Assembly: GCF_021504595.1 (NCBI RefSeq)
Contig: NZ_JACSGT010000001.1
Location: 1,116,001 to 1,180,000, forward strand
Direction of reading: 5' to 3'
Source: Chryseobacterium indicum
Lineage (GTDB): Bacteria; Bacteroidota; Bacteroidia; Flavobacteriales; Weeksellaceae
DNA: 64,000 nt
The notes beneath the pieces were generated by a model that was not told where the DNA came from, made no database searches, and saw only the letters and a list, made by a program, of their open reading frames with translations. Below are positions 55,178-64,000 of this stretch, piece after piece (the stretch's first letter is position 1; every line of letters starts with the position of its first letter). The translations under genes were made by a program, and so were the position numbers.

Positions 55178-58003
55178 ATGGAGCCGATAATAAAAAAATC
55201 TCTATTCCCTCTTTTTGCCTGTTGCAGTATTTTCATCTCCGCCCAGCAACAGATCGTCACAGGAATTGTTTCAGACCATAACCAGCCGCTTCCGGGAGCT
55301 GCCGTGAAGATTACGGGAAGCTCAAAAATCATCATGACCGATTTAGAAGGAAAGTTTTCCGTCAATGATCTGAAACCGGGGCATTATGACCTGCAGATCT
55401 CTTATATTGGTTTTGAAAATCAGAATATTACTATAGATCTGAAGTCTCAGCAGACTATGGATCTGGGAATGATCTCCATGCTTCAGAAACAGAAAAACAT
55501 TGATGAAGTCATCGTTACCGGATCTCTGAAAAACAGCGAAGCAAGAGCTTTAAATCTTCAGAAAAACGCAATCAATATTTCCAACGTTATTGCTTCCGAC
55601 GGAATCGGGAAATTACCCGACCGAAATGCTGCGGAAACCGTTCAGCGTGTACAGGGAGTTTCCATAGAGAGAGATCAGGGCGAAGGAAGATTTGTTTCTC
55701 TGAGAGGATTGCCGCCATTCTGGGCTTCAACAACCATCAACGGAAACAGGCTTCCGACTGCGGAAGAGGAAACCACTTCCAGAGCAACCGCTTTCGATTT
55801 TTTTCCGACGGAACTTATCTCTTATGTTCATGTAAATAAATCTTTCACTCCCGATATGGAAGCCGACGGAATCGGAGGCGGCGTGAATTTCATTACGAAA
55901 ACACCGCCCATGAAAACCGAGTTCAAAGCAACACTGGGAAGCGGTTACAATGCTAAATCTGATAAAGGAGTCTACAACATAGGACTGCTTTACGGCGGAA
56001 GAACAAAGGATAAAAAATTCGGGTATTTATTCAATTTTGCACACTTCATCCGAAACTGGTCTACCGATAATTTTGAAGCGAGAAGAAGCGGAGACGAAGG
56101 TGTTTTCAGGTTAGAGCTTCGGGATTACAACGGGGTGAGAAAAACGACAGGAATCAACACGGCTTTTGAATATGTGCTGTCTCCAAAAACCACATTTTAT
56201 CTCAAAGGAATGTACGGAACGCTGTCTGATGATGAAACGCACTACAAACACAGAATCCGTTTTGATAAATTCAGTTCCGCCAACAACACCGCAAGAGTGG
56301 AATTGCAGAACATCCATAACCGTCTGATTACAGAATTAACTTCGGTTTCTTTAGGCGCAGTTCACCAGTTAAACAAAGGAAAAATCGACTGGGATCTATC
56401 GTATTATGACAATAAATTCAAGTACGGAAACATTCCCGATAAACAGAACAACTCCTATTTTGTCATCAAGTATACCCAATCCGGAGTGGGAATCGATCCG
56501 GCTTATATTGCCAATCACGGAATCGGTTCGAGAGCTTACTGGAAAGCCGATGGCGGAAAATTAGACTATAAAGATCCGGATGCATTATTTGGATTCTACA
56601 GCGATCCCAATTTTAAAATGGATTCCTCCAGAATGAGATTTACCGATCTGGAATTTTACAAAGTCTTTGTTGAAGAAAAGGATAAGATTGTCGCTGCTTT
56701 TAACCATGAGATCAATGTTTCAGATCGTTTAACCTTAAAATACGGTTTCAAATACAGGGATAAAGAACGGAATGCCAGATTCTCCGATATTTTCTACAAC
56801 TGGAACAACGGAACAGCACCACTTTTATCAGATTTTGGACAATATATTACGAGTCAGGCAAATGGTTCTCAGTATTTAAGCGAAATGAACATCCACATCG
56901 GGAATACGTTCGGCCCTGTTCTGTCGACATCGGGAATGGATCAGTTCTGGTTGCAGAATCAGGGAAATTTAAAGATCAATACAGCCGATTCGGAAGCTCT
57001 GGAATACAATAAAGCACTCGGAAGAAATTTCGATGTCTTTGAAAAACACGCCGATGCGTACGGAATGGGAACGTATAAAGTGAATGATAAGATCACTATT
57101 TTAGGAGGGATCAGATTATCATATACCAATACCAAAGTAAAAGGATATAACGTAATCAACAATACTCTTGTTGCTGTTGAAAATACAAAAAAATACCTTG
57201 CCGTTTTGCCGATGCTGCATGTTAAATACGCCGTAAATGATAAAATAAATCTGCGTTTTGCCGCTACGAGAACATTTTCCAGACCCAATTTCGGAGATTT
57301 AACGCCGGGAGGAACATACAGCGAAGCGGACAACGAATTCAAAGGCGGAAACCCGAATCTGAACCCGACCTATTCTTTGAATTTTGATCTGATGGGAGAA
57401 TACTATTTTTCAAACGTAGGAATTCTGAGCGGGGGAGTATTCTATAAATCCATTACAGACCCGATTTTTCAGGATTCTTTCATCGGAAACTATAACGGAA
57501 TAAACGGCGTACAGTTCACCGCACCGAACAACGGAAAAGCAGCTTCACTAAGCGGAATCGAATTGGGCATCAACAGAAGATTCGATTTTTTACCCGGTTT
57601 CCTGCAATACTTCGGAACACAGCTTAACGCCACTTTTATGGATTCTGAAATGGTAAAACCAAGCGGAAGGAAAGTAAAACTTCCTTATCAGGCAAAAGAA
57701 TTATACAATATTCAGTTGTTTTTCGAGAAAAAAGGATTCAACGCAAGACTGGCGTACAATTACAAAGGAAAATATGCTGTGGAATATGCAGAGGAAGATA
57801 TCGATGATTCTTATTACGGCAAATACAGCAGTCTGGATTTCGGAGGTTCTTATCAGTTTACCAAACATCTCATGTTATATGCAGACGTGAACAACATTCT
57901 GAATAAACCGCTTATTTACCATTTTGGCAAAGACGAAACCCGACCGGAACAGGTTGAATATTATGGGGTAAGATGCAATTTGGGAATAAAATTTAATTTC
58001 TAA
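55178..58003 (+). CDS. TonB-dependent receptor, probably for a phosphonate or related ligand
   Basis: 941 aa. Signal peptide (ending ISAQ), carboxypeptidase-regulatory-like domain (VTGIVSDHNQPLPGAAVKIT, ~25-105), plug (IDEVIVTGSLKN, then GKLPDRNAAETVQRVQGVSI and GEGRFVSLRGLPPFWASTTI, ~110-245) and a long outer-membrane barrel ending in VRCNLGIKFNF with terminal Phe. The TIGR01782-like subtype takes up larger organic ligands with TonB energy. No SusD gene is next to it. It is first in a four-gene operon; the ligand is inferred from the enzymes downstream. Confidence 0.9.
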   Translation: MEPIIKKSLFPLFACCSIFISAQQQIVTGIVSDHNQPLPGAAVKITGSSKIIMTDLEGKFSVNDLKPGHYDLQISYIGFENQNITIDLKSQQTMDLGMISMLQKQKNIDEVIVTGSLKNSEARALNLQKNAINISNVIASDGIGKLPDRNAAETVQRVQGVSIERDQGEGRFVSLRGLPPFWASTTINGNRLPTAEEETTSRATAFDFFPTELISYVHVNKSFTPDMEADGIGGGVNFITKTPPMKTEFKATLGSGYNAKSDKGVYNIGLLYGGRTKDKKFGYLFNFAHFIRNWSTDNFEARRSGDEGVFRLELRDYNGVRKTTGINTAFEYVLSPKTTFYLKGMYGTLSDDETHYKHRIRFDKFSSANNTARVELQNIHNRLITELTSVSLGAVHQLNKGKIDWDLSYYDNKFKYGNIPDKQNNSYFVIKYTQSGVGIDPAYIANHGIGSRAYWKADGGKLDYKDPDALFGFYSDPNFKMDSSRMRFTDLEFYKVFVEEKDKIVAAFNHEINVSDRLTLKYGFKYRDKERNARFSDIFYNWNNGTAPLLSDFGQYITSQANGSQYLSEMNIHIGNTFGPVLSTSGMDQFWLQNQGNLKINTADSEALEYNKALGRNFDVFEKHADAYGMGTYKVNDKITILGGIRLSYTNTKVKGYNVINNTLVAVENTKKYLAVLPMLHVKYAVNDKINLRFAATRTFSRPNFGDLTPGGTYSEADNEFKGGNPNLNPTYSLNFDLMGEYYFSNVGILSGGVFYKSITDPIFQDSFIGNYNGINGVQFTAPNNGKAASLSGIELGINRRFDFLPGFLQYFGTQLNATFMDSEMVKPSGRKVKLPYQAKELYNIQLFFEKKGFNARLAYNYKGKYAVEYAEEDIDDSYYGKYSSLDFGGSYQFTKHLMLYADVNNILNKPLIYHFGKDETRPEQVEYYGVRCNLGIKFNF

Positions 58004-58013
58004 CCGGATCATC

Positions 58014-59315
58014 ATGATAAAAGCGGTCAATAAAAAAACAGCAGTAACCCTTAAAGCGGCTTTTGCGGCATTTGGAGTGTACTTTTGCATGTACGGTTTC
58101 CGGAAACCTTTTACGGTTGCCTCTTTCGAAGGACTTTCTTATTTCGGGATCGATTATAAAGTTTTGATAATCATTGCGCAGGTTATGGGATATTTTATCT
58201 CAAAGTTTCTTGGAATTAAGTTTATTTCAGAATTAAAGCCGGAAAAAAGGATCTTCTATTTATTCATCTTTATTGCAGTGGCAGAACTTGCTTTGCTGGG
58301 TTTTGCCGTCATTCCCGCTCCGTACAATATTCTCTGTATGTTCATTAACGGGATTCCACTCGGGATGATCTGGGGAATTGTGTTCTCTTATATTGAAGGA
58401 AGGAAAACAACAGAGATCATCGGATTGTTTTTGTGTTCGAGTTTTGTGGTTTCTTCAGGGTTTACAAAATCCGCAGGAAAGTTTTTAATTGATACTTTCT
58501 CTGTTTCAGAATTCTGGATGCCTTTTTCGGCAGGATTGTTATTCATCATTCCGTTGCTCATATTCGGACTGATGCTGGAAAAACTTCCGCAGCCTACGGA
58601 AGAAGACATTCTGTTAAAAAACAAAAGAGAGCCGCTTAATAAATCAGAAAGAAAAAAAATCATTCAGCAGTTTCTGGTTCCGATGGTCTGCATTACATTG
58701 TTGTATGTAAGTCTTACCGTTTTAAGGGACTTCAGAGATAATTTCAACCGCGAGATCTGGGATAATCTGCACATCAGATTCAGCAGCTCGGTCTTTACTT
58801 TAACGGAAATTCCGATTGCTGTTATGGTGCTTCTGATCTTAGGTTTTATGGTAAAGATCAAAAACAACAGAAAAGCTTTTGCCTGGTATCATTATCTTCT
58901 TTTTGGAGGGATTTTAACCGTAGGTTTTTCAACCTTTTTATTTGAAAGCACTATTATATCGCCTTTTTTATGGATGGTTCTTTCAGGTTTCGGAATGTAC
59001 CTCTGCTATATCCCGTTCAACGGAATGTATTTCGACAGGATGATTGCTGCTTTCAATATCAAAGGAAATGTAGGATTTCTGATCTATCTCGTAGATTCTT
59101 TCGGGTATCTGGGAAGTGTTCTGATTCTGCTTTACAAAAATTTCGGCTCACCGCAGACTTCATGGCTGAATTTTTATATCCGGTTAAACTACATCATCGT
59201 AGCCATTGTGCTGGTTTCTTCCTTCATTGCATTGGTCGCATTCAGAAGAAAATCAGGAAAAAATGAAATCAATAACCAACCGTACATCAATTTCGATCCT
59301 TCGAAAAGTATATAA
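58014..59315 (+). CDS. DUF5690 family inner-membrane transporter (MFS-like)
   Basis: 433 aa with about 12 hydrophobic segments. The start KAAFAAFGVYFCMYGFRKPF and GIPLGMIWGIVFSYIEGRKT define the DUF5690 family, which has a Major Facilitator look. It begins 10 bp after the receptor gene and 12 bp before the FAD oxidase gene. A role in bringing the phosphonate across the inner membrane is inferred from the operon. Confidence 0.8.
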   Translation: MIKAVNKKTAVTLKAAFAAFGVYFCMYGFRKPFTVASFEGLSYFGIDYKVLIIIAQVMGYFISKFLGIKFISELKPEKRIFYLFIFIAVAELALLGFAVIPAPYNILCMFINGIPLGMIWGIVFSYIEGRKTTEIIGLFLCSSFVVSSGFTKSAGKFLIDTFSVSEFWMPFSAGLLFIIPLLIFGLMLEKLPQPTEEDILLKNKREPLNKSERKKIIQQFLVPMVCITLLYVSLTVLRDFRDNFNREIWDNLHIRFSSSVFTLTEIPIAVMVLLILGFMVKIKNNRKAFAWYHYLLFGGILTVGFSTFLFESTIISPFLWMVLSGFGMYLCYIPFNGMYFDRMIAAFNIKGNVGFLIYLVDSFGYLGSVLILLYKNFGSPQTSWLNFYIRLNYIIVAIVLVSSFIALVAFRRKSGKNEINNQPYINFDPSKSI

Positions 59316-59327
59316 ATTATAATAAAA

Positions 59328-60482
59328 ATGACAACAAAATTTGATTTAATCGTTGTAGGAGGAGGCATTTTAGGAACATTTCATGCGTATCATGCGCTGA
59401 AAAAAGGGCTTAAAGTCGCTTTAATAGAGAAAAATTCGGTTCCTCAAGGAGCAACAGTAAGAAATTTCGGACAGGTCGTACCATCCGGAATGGATCTCAA
59501 ATGGCAGAACTTCGGAAGAGAAAGTTTAGCCATGTATAACGAACTTCAGTTTCAGGCTGATTTAACGGTACGAAAAAACGGTTCGGTCTATATCGCATCC
59601 AATGACGAAGAGCTTCAGCTAATTAATGAGCTGCATGAAATCAATAAAAATAATCATTATAAATCTGTTCTTCTTTCAAAAAGCGAATGCATCAGCAAAT
59701 TTGATGGTCTTCGTTCAGATTACTGCAAAGGCGGATTGTTTTTTCCTCAGGAACTATCGGTAGACTCGGCTGAAATGATTGTAAAACTTCACAGGTTCTT
59801 ACAAGAAAAACTTAAGCTGGAAATTTTCTACAACACGACCATTGTTGAAACCCATGAAAATGATGGAGAATGTATTGCCATTACTGCAGCAGGAATAGCA
59901 CTGAAGGCTTCAAAAATAATCATCTGCGGCGGACATGAATTTAAAACGTTATATCCCGAAGTTTTTAACGAAAGTGATCTTGAAGTAAGCAAACTGCAGA
60001 TGCTTCAGACAAAGCCACAGGGAATTTATGCGCTTCAGGGAAATATTCTCACCGGACTTTCCATCAGAAGATATGAAGCCTTTGAAGAATGTCCGTCTTT
60101 CAAAAAAATCAAATCACTGGAAGACCCGAATTCCTTTGAGAAAAAATACGGCGTTCATATTTTATTCAAACAGGCTTTGGACGGTTCGGTTATTTTAGGA
60201 GATTCTCATGAATATGCAGATGCGAAAAATGCAGATGATCTAGGATTTGATCTGAATATGGAAATTGATGAATTCATGATTAGTGAAGCAAAGAAAATCA
60301 TAGATCTTCCAACCTATGAAATCCAGAGAAGATGGTTTGGAGTGTATTCCCAGTGCAAAACAAAAGATATTTTCGAGTACAGTCCTTCTCCCAACATTCA
60401 TATTGTAACGGGAATCGGAGGAAAGGGAATGACGGGAAGCGGAGGCTTTTCAAAATTTAATATAGATAAAATTTACGCATAA
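59328..60482 (+). CDS. FAD-dependent oxidase of the TIGR03364 (HpnW/PbfD-like) type
   Basis: 384 aa, DAO fold. The FAD-binding motif FDLIVVGGGILGTFHAYHAL lies at residues 5-24 and VALIEKNSVPQGATVRNFGQ follows. Near the C-terminus, RRWFGVYSQCK and HIVTGIGGKGMTGS close the FAD and active-site pocket. TIGR03364 enzymes pair with PhnX-like hydrolases. PbfD members oxidise 2-aminoethylphosphonate or its N-methyl form to phosphonoacetaldehyde. The immediate neighbour is exactly such a hydrolase, 6 bp downstream, which supports this role. Confidence 0.85.
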   Translation: MTTKFDLIVVGGGILGTFHAYHALKKGLKVALIEKNSVPQGATVRNFGQVVPSGMDLKWQNFGRESLAMYNELQFQADLTVRKNGSVYIASNDEELQLINELHEINKNNHYKSVLLSKSECISKFDGLRSDYCKGGLFFPQELSVDSAEMIVKLHRFLQEKLKLEIFYNTTIVETHENDGECIAITAAGIALKASKIIICGGHEFKTLYPEVFNESDLEVSKLQMLQTKPQGIYALQGNILTGLSIRRYEAFEECPSFKKIKSLEDPNSFEKKYGVHILFKQALDGSVILGDSHEYADAKNADDLGFDLNMEIDEFMISEAKKIIDLPTYEIQRRWFGVYSQCKTKDIFEYSPSPNIHIVTGIGGKGMTGSGGFSKFNIDKIYA

Positions 60483-60488
60483 AATTAA

Positions 60489-61160
60489 ATGAAGAACATA
60501 GAATTACTGGTTCTGGATATGGCTGGAACCACCATTGATGAAGATAATGTGGTATATAAAACGTTAATGACTGCCGTGAATGACTACGGATACAGCGTTT
60601 CTCTGGAAAAAGTTTTATTAAGCTGCGCCGGAATGGAAAAACTGGAAGCGATCAGCAGTCTGTTAAAAGTAATAGGCGGAAATGAAGAAGACGCAGCTGC
60701 CATTTTTGAAAACTTTTCGGATCAGTTAAAAACAGCCTATCAGAATTTGGAGGTAAAACCCATTAACGGCGTTGAAAATTTCCTCATCAAGATGAGAACT
60801 CAGGATAAAAAGATTGTTTTAAATACAGGCTATACTTCCGAAATTGCCCTGCAGCTTTTGGAAAAACTGGGCTGGAAAGAAAATGCCCACTTTGATGCTT
60901 TAATTACAGCCGATGACGTTTCGGAAAGCCGACCAAGTCCGGAAATGATTCTTCTGGCTATGAAAAAATTTAATATTCATGAACCTGAAAAAGTTTTAAA
61001 AGCAGGAGATTCTGTCATTGATATCGAAGAAGGCAAAAATGCAGGCTGTGGAGTTACGGTAGCTGTTCTTTCCGGAGCACAGAGCAAGGCTGAACTTGAA
61101 AAATCCAATCCCGATTATATTTTTAACACGATTTCTGAGGCTGAACGATTTTTTTACTAA
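60489..61160 (+). CDS. PhnX-like phosphonatase (HAD superfamily, TIGR03351 type)
   Basis: 223 aa. HAD motif I is LDMAGTTIDE (nucleophile D10). The residue two places on is Ala12, as in phosphonoacetaldehyde hydrolase (D-x-A-G-T-T) and unlike most HAD enzymes, which have Asp there. Lys51 in AGMEKLEAI is placed like the Schiff-base lysine of PhnX. Motif II is LNTGY (T118) and motif IV is KAGDSVIDIEEG. It should cleave phosphonoacetaldehyde to acetaldehyde and phosphate, completing the pathway begun by the oxidase. Confidence 0.85.
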   Translation: MKNIELLVLDMAGTTIDEDNVVYKTLMTAVNDYGYSVSLEKVLLSCAGMEKLEAISSLLKVIGGNEEDAAAIFENFSDQLKTAYQNLEVKPINGVENFLIKMRTQDKKIVLNTGYTSEIALQLLEKLGWKENAHFDALITADDVSESRPSPEMILLAMKKFNIHEPEKVLKAGDSVIDIEEGKNAGCGVTVAVLSGAQSKAELEKSNPDYIFNTISEAERFFY

Positions 61161-61236
61161 TTCTTTCAAATTACGCTTATCCTAATTCAGCCTCTTTTTT
61201 AATTTCTGAACATCGGTTTCGTGAAATCAGGAAATC

Positions 61237-61269
61237 AACTTTGTCAAAGTTTTAAACTTTGACAAGGTT
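61237..61269. repeat. Nested palindrome AACTTTGTCAAAGTT
   Basis: AACTTTGTCAAAGTT (61237-61251) faces AACTTTGACAAGGTT (61255-61269) with one mismatch. Each arm is itself a near palindrome. It lies between convergent genes, so it may be a REP-type element. Confidence 0.6.
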
Positions 61270-61284
61270 AAAATAAATTCCCTG

Positions 61285-61323
61285 TAAAGCCTTTAAACAA
61301 ATAGTTTTTGGGCTTTTTTTATT
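61285..61323 (+). terminator. Terminator of the phosphonate-type operon
   Basis: AAAGCC (61286-61291) pairs with GGGCTTT (61310-61316, one G-T pair), followed by a long T run. Confidence 0.6.
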
Positions 61324-61527
61324 TCATAGGTACAACATAAGTGCAACAAATTAAAAAGTATTGTAAAATTGATGCTTCCCTTTTACTTTGCACTATGGCA
61401 AAGATATAAAATGTTTTTTTGCTGTATGAAATATTAATAAAATATATTCTGCTATATGATTTGCTTTAATTTACGAGAATTTTCAATAGATTCTTTCACT
61501 GGAAAAAAATATCCATCATTATATCAT

Positions 61528-64000
61528 TTAGACAATATATTGATCTGGTTTCAATTTTCCAAAAGTCTCAAACTCTATAAATTTAGATTTAAACAACTCA
61601 TTAGGAATTTTTTTCTGTAATAATAAATGAAAATTCTCTTCGTGTGTAGACACTATCAATTGTTTTCCTAATGATAGAGTAATCCCACGAAACAAATCAA
61701 TAAATGACAGAATATTTATGCTATCCATAGATTGAATTGGGTCGTCAATAAAAATACAATCAACAGCTTCTTTTGTTTCTGGATTTTTTGTTTTTAAGGC
61801 TCTTGCCAAAAAAATGCTTAAACTTAGAACATTTACTTGTGCGGTGCTGAAATATAGAGCTGGAACTGATCTTTCTACTTCACCTTTATCATTTACTTTT
61901 GTAGTATATATCTGTAATCGTGGTTTAGCATCTGCAAACTCACACTTGAATTCTATTGCTTGATAATCAGGATGTGGATCTATCTTTTTATAAATTTTAT
62001 TAATCAATTCTGTGTAGAAAAATTCATCAATAGTTTTTGTAAGATATTCTATAAGATTATCTTTTTCAATATTCAATTGTCCCTCTGCATTATCTAATTT
62101 CTTCAAACCCTCCAGATTTTTTTTAATCTTATCTTGAATTTTTTGAGAAACAGTTACATTAAGACAATCATCTTTTAGTATTTCAATAATTTTATACTTT
62201 TCGATTTTATCTTCTATAATCTTTTGAGTCTGTTTTTGCTTTTCAATCAAATCAAAAAACTCTTTTTCAATTTGAGATTTATCCTTATCGGTCAATTCTA
62301 TCTTAAACTCTGATTTTATAAAACTTTCGTAACTTTCATACACCCTCAATATCAAATTTTTTGCATCGTTAACTTGCTGAATTCTATTGCCATATTCTTG
62401 TTTAGATAAATTATGATTGGATAATTCTATGTTTAAATGATTTAAAGAATCCTCATATTTCTTTTTTTCAGTTATAAATTCAGAGATAATTTTCTCTATT
62501 TCAGACTTATCTTTTAATAAAATAGCCTTATCAACCTGATTGTGGTTTAACACGAGGTTAAAATAATCAATAACAATTTTATAATCTTCCGATTTTTGCT
62601 GTACTTCAATATTATCATTTAATCGCTTAATATTATCATTATTACCGTTAATAATAACTAGAAGTTCACCAGTCTTTTTATTATTTGTATTTATAAGCTC
62701 GGTATTATCATTAATTCCTTTTAGAATCTTTGAAATCTCTTTTTGTATTGTCTTCGCTAAATCATCAGGAGTCTGTTCATTACCAAAAAACACTAATATC
62801 TCGTTTGTGCTTTCAAGATTATTTTTAAGTTCTTGTTTTTTTTCTTCTCTCTGTAAATTCAATTTTCCTATTTCTTTTTCCAGAGTGTTATAATCATTAG
62901 AAAAAGGTTGTTTCAATAAAGCAAAAGATTTTTTAATATTATCATTTCCGGAAATTATTTTTTCTTTCAATTCATTAATTCCCGTTTCAATGGAAATTTT
63001 ATTTTCCAGATTTTCTTTTAGCTGGTTATCAAAAAACTTGTTTTCTACAATATTATTAGACAGCTCCTCAAACGAATTATAGTGATGATTACAAAGAGGG
63101 CAATCTGAAGTATGGGTTTGTGAAATTATTTCCAAACCACGATTTACAAATTCCTTCAGTTCATTATTAAATTGATTTTGATTATTTATTTTACTTTGTA
63201 TTTCAACTAATTGTTTATCTTTTATTTCAAGATTAATTTTAAAGTCAAGCTGTTGTGTAATTAAATCCTGATGCTTGGTAAACTGAGCAAATTCTGACAA
63301 AAGCTCTAAGTCTTCATCAATTTTAGTTTCATAATATCCAAACTGTTCTAAAATCCTTTTTAATTCTATTAATTTTAGTTCTTTATCTTCAATTAATTTA
63401 GATAAATCTTCAATTGATTTTTTAATGAATTGATGACTTTTAGATAATTGATCTAATTTAGCTTTTTGATTCGGAATTTGTTCTATCTTAATTTGATTTA
63501 GCTTCAAAGATTCTTGCAGTTGGTCGTTTTTACTCTTTAGCAAGTTGATTTCTTCTTCGATCAAAGATTTTTCACTTTCTTTTACTCCATTTTCATTTTT
63601 AAATTCACCAATTCTTTTTTCCTGTTCTTCTATCTCTTTCTGTAGAATTAAATATTCTTCAATTTTCTTTTCAATACTAAGAACCTCTTCTAAACGTTTA
63701 CGATGCTCTAAAAGGCTTCTATCTGTATTTTCTATTCCTCGTTGAGCCTTATCTTTACTTTCTATTAAAGTAATAATTCGGTTTAGTTCTTTTATTTGAT
63801 CGTCAAAATTTTCTAACTTCTTTCTATTATCAACATATTCTAAAACACCTCCTTTCAGTTTATTATCTCCATTTTCTTCACCGTCTTTCGCTAATCTAAT
63901 ATTATCAATCTGTAATCCAACTTTAGTAAATTCCTCTTCTAAAGTTAATAATCTGACTTTAACATTTCTAGATAAATTGTCGTGCAGTGTTTCGTCAAAT
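61528..64000 (-). CDS. SMC/Rad50-like coiled-coil ATPase with CxxC hook, partial
   Basis: The frame is open from the stop at 61528 to the right edge (at least 824 codons); a TTG at 63562-63564 is only an internal codon, since the frame continues upstream with KRIGEFKNENGVKESEKS. It is almost all coiled coil, with SDCPLCNHHY (near 63100) as a zinc-hook-like CxxC. The C-terminal ATPase half has the signature YFSTAQVNVLSLSIFLARAL, Walker B CIFIDDPIQSMD and the H-loop LIVSTHEENF. Such proteins act in DNA repair (SbcC/Rad50) or phage defence (for example Lamassu-type SMCs). The N-terminal Walker A half and the partner genes lie outside the window. Confidence 0.85.
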   Translation of the reverse strand, partial: FDETLHDNLSRNVKVRLLTLEEEFTKVGLQIDNIRLAKDGEENGDNKLKGGVLEYVDNRKKLENFDDQIKELNRIITLIESKDKAQRGIENTDRSLLEHRKRLEEVLSIEKKIEEYLILQKEIEEQEKRIGEFKNENGVKESEKSLIEEEINLLKSKNDQLQESLKLNQIKIEQIPNQKAKLDQLSKSHQFIKKSIEDLSKLIEDKELKLIELKRILEQFGYYETKIDEDLELLSEFAQFTKHQDLITQQLDFKINLEIKDKQLVEIQSKINNQNQFNNELKEFVNRGLEIISQTHTSDCPLCNHHYNSFEELSNNIVENKFFDNQLKENLENKISIETGINELKEKIISGNDNIKKSFALLKQPFSNDYNTLEKEIGKLNLQREEKKQELKNNLESTNEILVFFGNEQTPDDLAKTIQKEISKILKGINDNTELINTNNKKTGELLVIINGNNDNIKRLNDNIEVQQKSEDYKIVIDYFNLVLNHNQVDKAILLKDKSEIEKIISEFITEKKKYEDSLNHLNIELSNHNLSKQEYGNRIQQVNDAKNLILRVYESYESFIKSEFKIELTDKDKSQIEKEFFDLIEKQKQTQKIIEDKIEKYKIIEILKDDCLNVTVSQKIQDKIKKNLEGLKKLDNAEGQLNIEKDNLIEYLTKTIDEFFYTELINKIYKKIDPHPDYQAIEFKCEFADAKPRLQIYTTKVNDKGEVERSVPALYFSTAQVNVLSLSIFLARALKTKNPETKEAVDCIFIDDPIQSMDSINILSFIDLFRGITLSLGKQLIVSTHEENFHLLLQKKIPNELFKSKFIEFETFGKLKPDQYIV

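Overview
The window looks like a Chryseobacterium-type member of the Weeksellaceae (Bacteroidota). This is inferred from AT-rich DNA, TAnnTTTG -7 promoter boxes, a type IX secretion (T9SS) sorting domain, DUF6443/RHS proteins, a DUF6266 protein, a DUF5690 transporter and typical flavobacterial intergenic repeats. No tRNA, rRNA or CRISPR array was seen.

Region 1 (1-13.7 kb, minus strand) is a polymorphic-toxin locus. A three-gene operon (T9SS-sorted beta-propeller-like protein, SpvB/RHS-like partner, full-length 1240-aa RHS protein with signal peptide) is followed by displaced orphan RHS 3' cassettes. Each complete cassette has its own small membrane-protein gene, a likely immunity gene. The cassettes are separated by a terminator hairpin plus a conserved 38-bp repeat with a palindromic core.

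Region 2 (13.7-19.4 kb) is nearly gene-free and packed with several families of structured repeats. It holds only a small helix-turn-helix gene and a DUF6266 gene preceded by four 10-bp iterons.

Region 3 (19.4-36.1 kb, plus strand) is a defence island. A type I restriction-modification system (hsdM, hsdS ... hsdR) has been opened between hsdS and hsdR. The gap holds two PD-(D/E)XK-like genes, a tight TIR-like / membrane protein / TIR triad, a decayed OLD-type ATPase, a DUF262-DUF1524 (GmrSD-like) nuclease and a RAYT (REP-associated tyrosine transposase). A decayed hsdS 3' end and a duplicated hsdR 5' end mark the seams. A McrBC-type modification-dependent restriction module with an extra upstream gene follows hsdR.

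Region 4 (36.1-44.1 kb) holds a LytTR response regulator, a MoxR/CobS-like AAA ATPase with a DUF7192-like partner and a 46-aa Asn/Gln-rich peptide gene, a DUF1294 membrane protein, the housekeeping GTPase gene typA, and a GH10-like lipoprotein.

Region 5 (44.1-54.2 kb) is accessory. It contains an intact-looking IS5-type element inserted in a repeat, a frameshifted gene, IS110 and cell-surface-protein remnants, and a minus-strand set coding for a collagen-like/jelly-roll surface protein, a phage-tail-collar protein and a PI-PLC with a B-lectin domain. It ends with a TPR-LuxR regulator and a five-copy 288-bp tandem repeat.

Region 6 (54.2-61.2 kb) is a probable phosphonate-use operon: an XRE-cupin regulator, then a TonB-dependent receptor, a DUF5690 transporter, an FAD oxidase of the HpnW/PbfD type and a PhnX-like hydrolase. 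A 17-bp palindrome in front of the receptor gene is a candidate operator.

Region 7 (61.5 kb to the right edge) is the C-terminal part of a long coiled-coil SMC/Rad50-like ATPase with a CxxC hook; it runs off the window.
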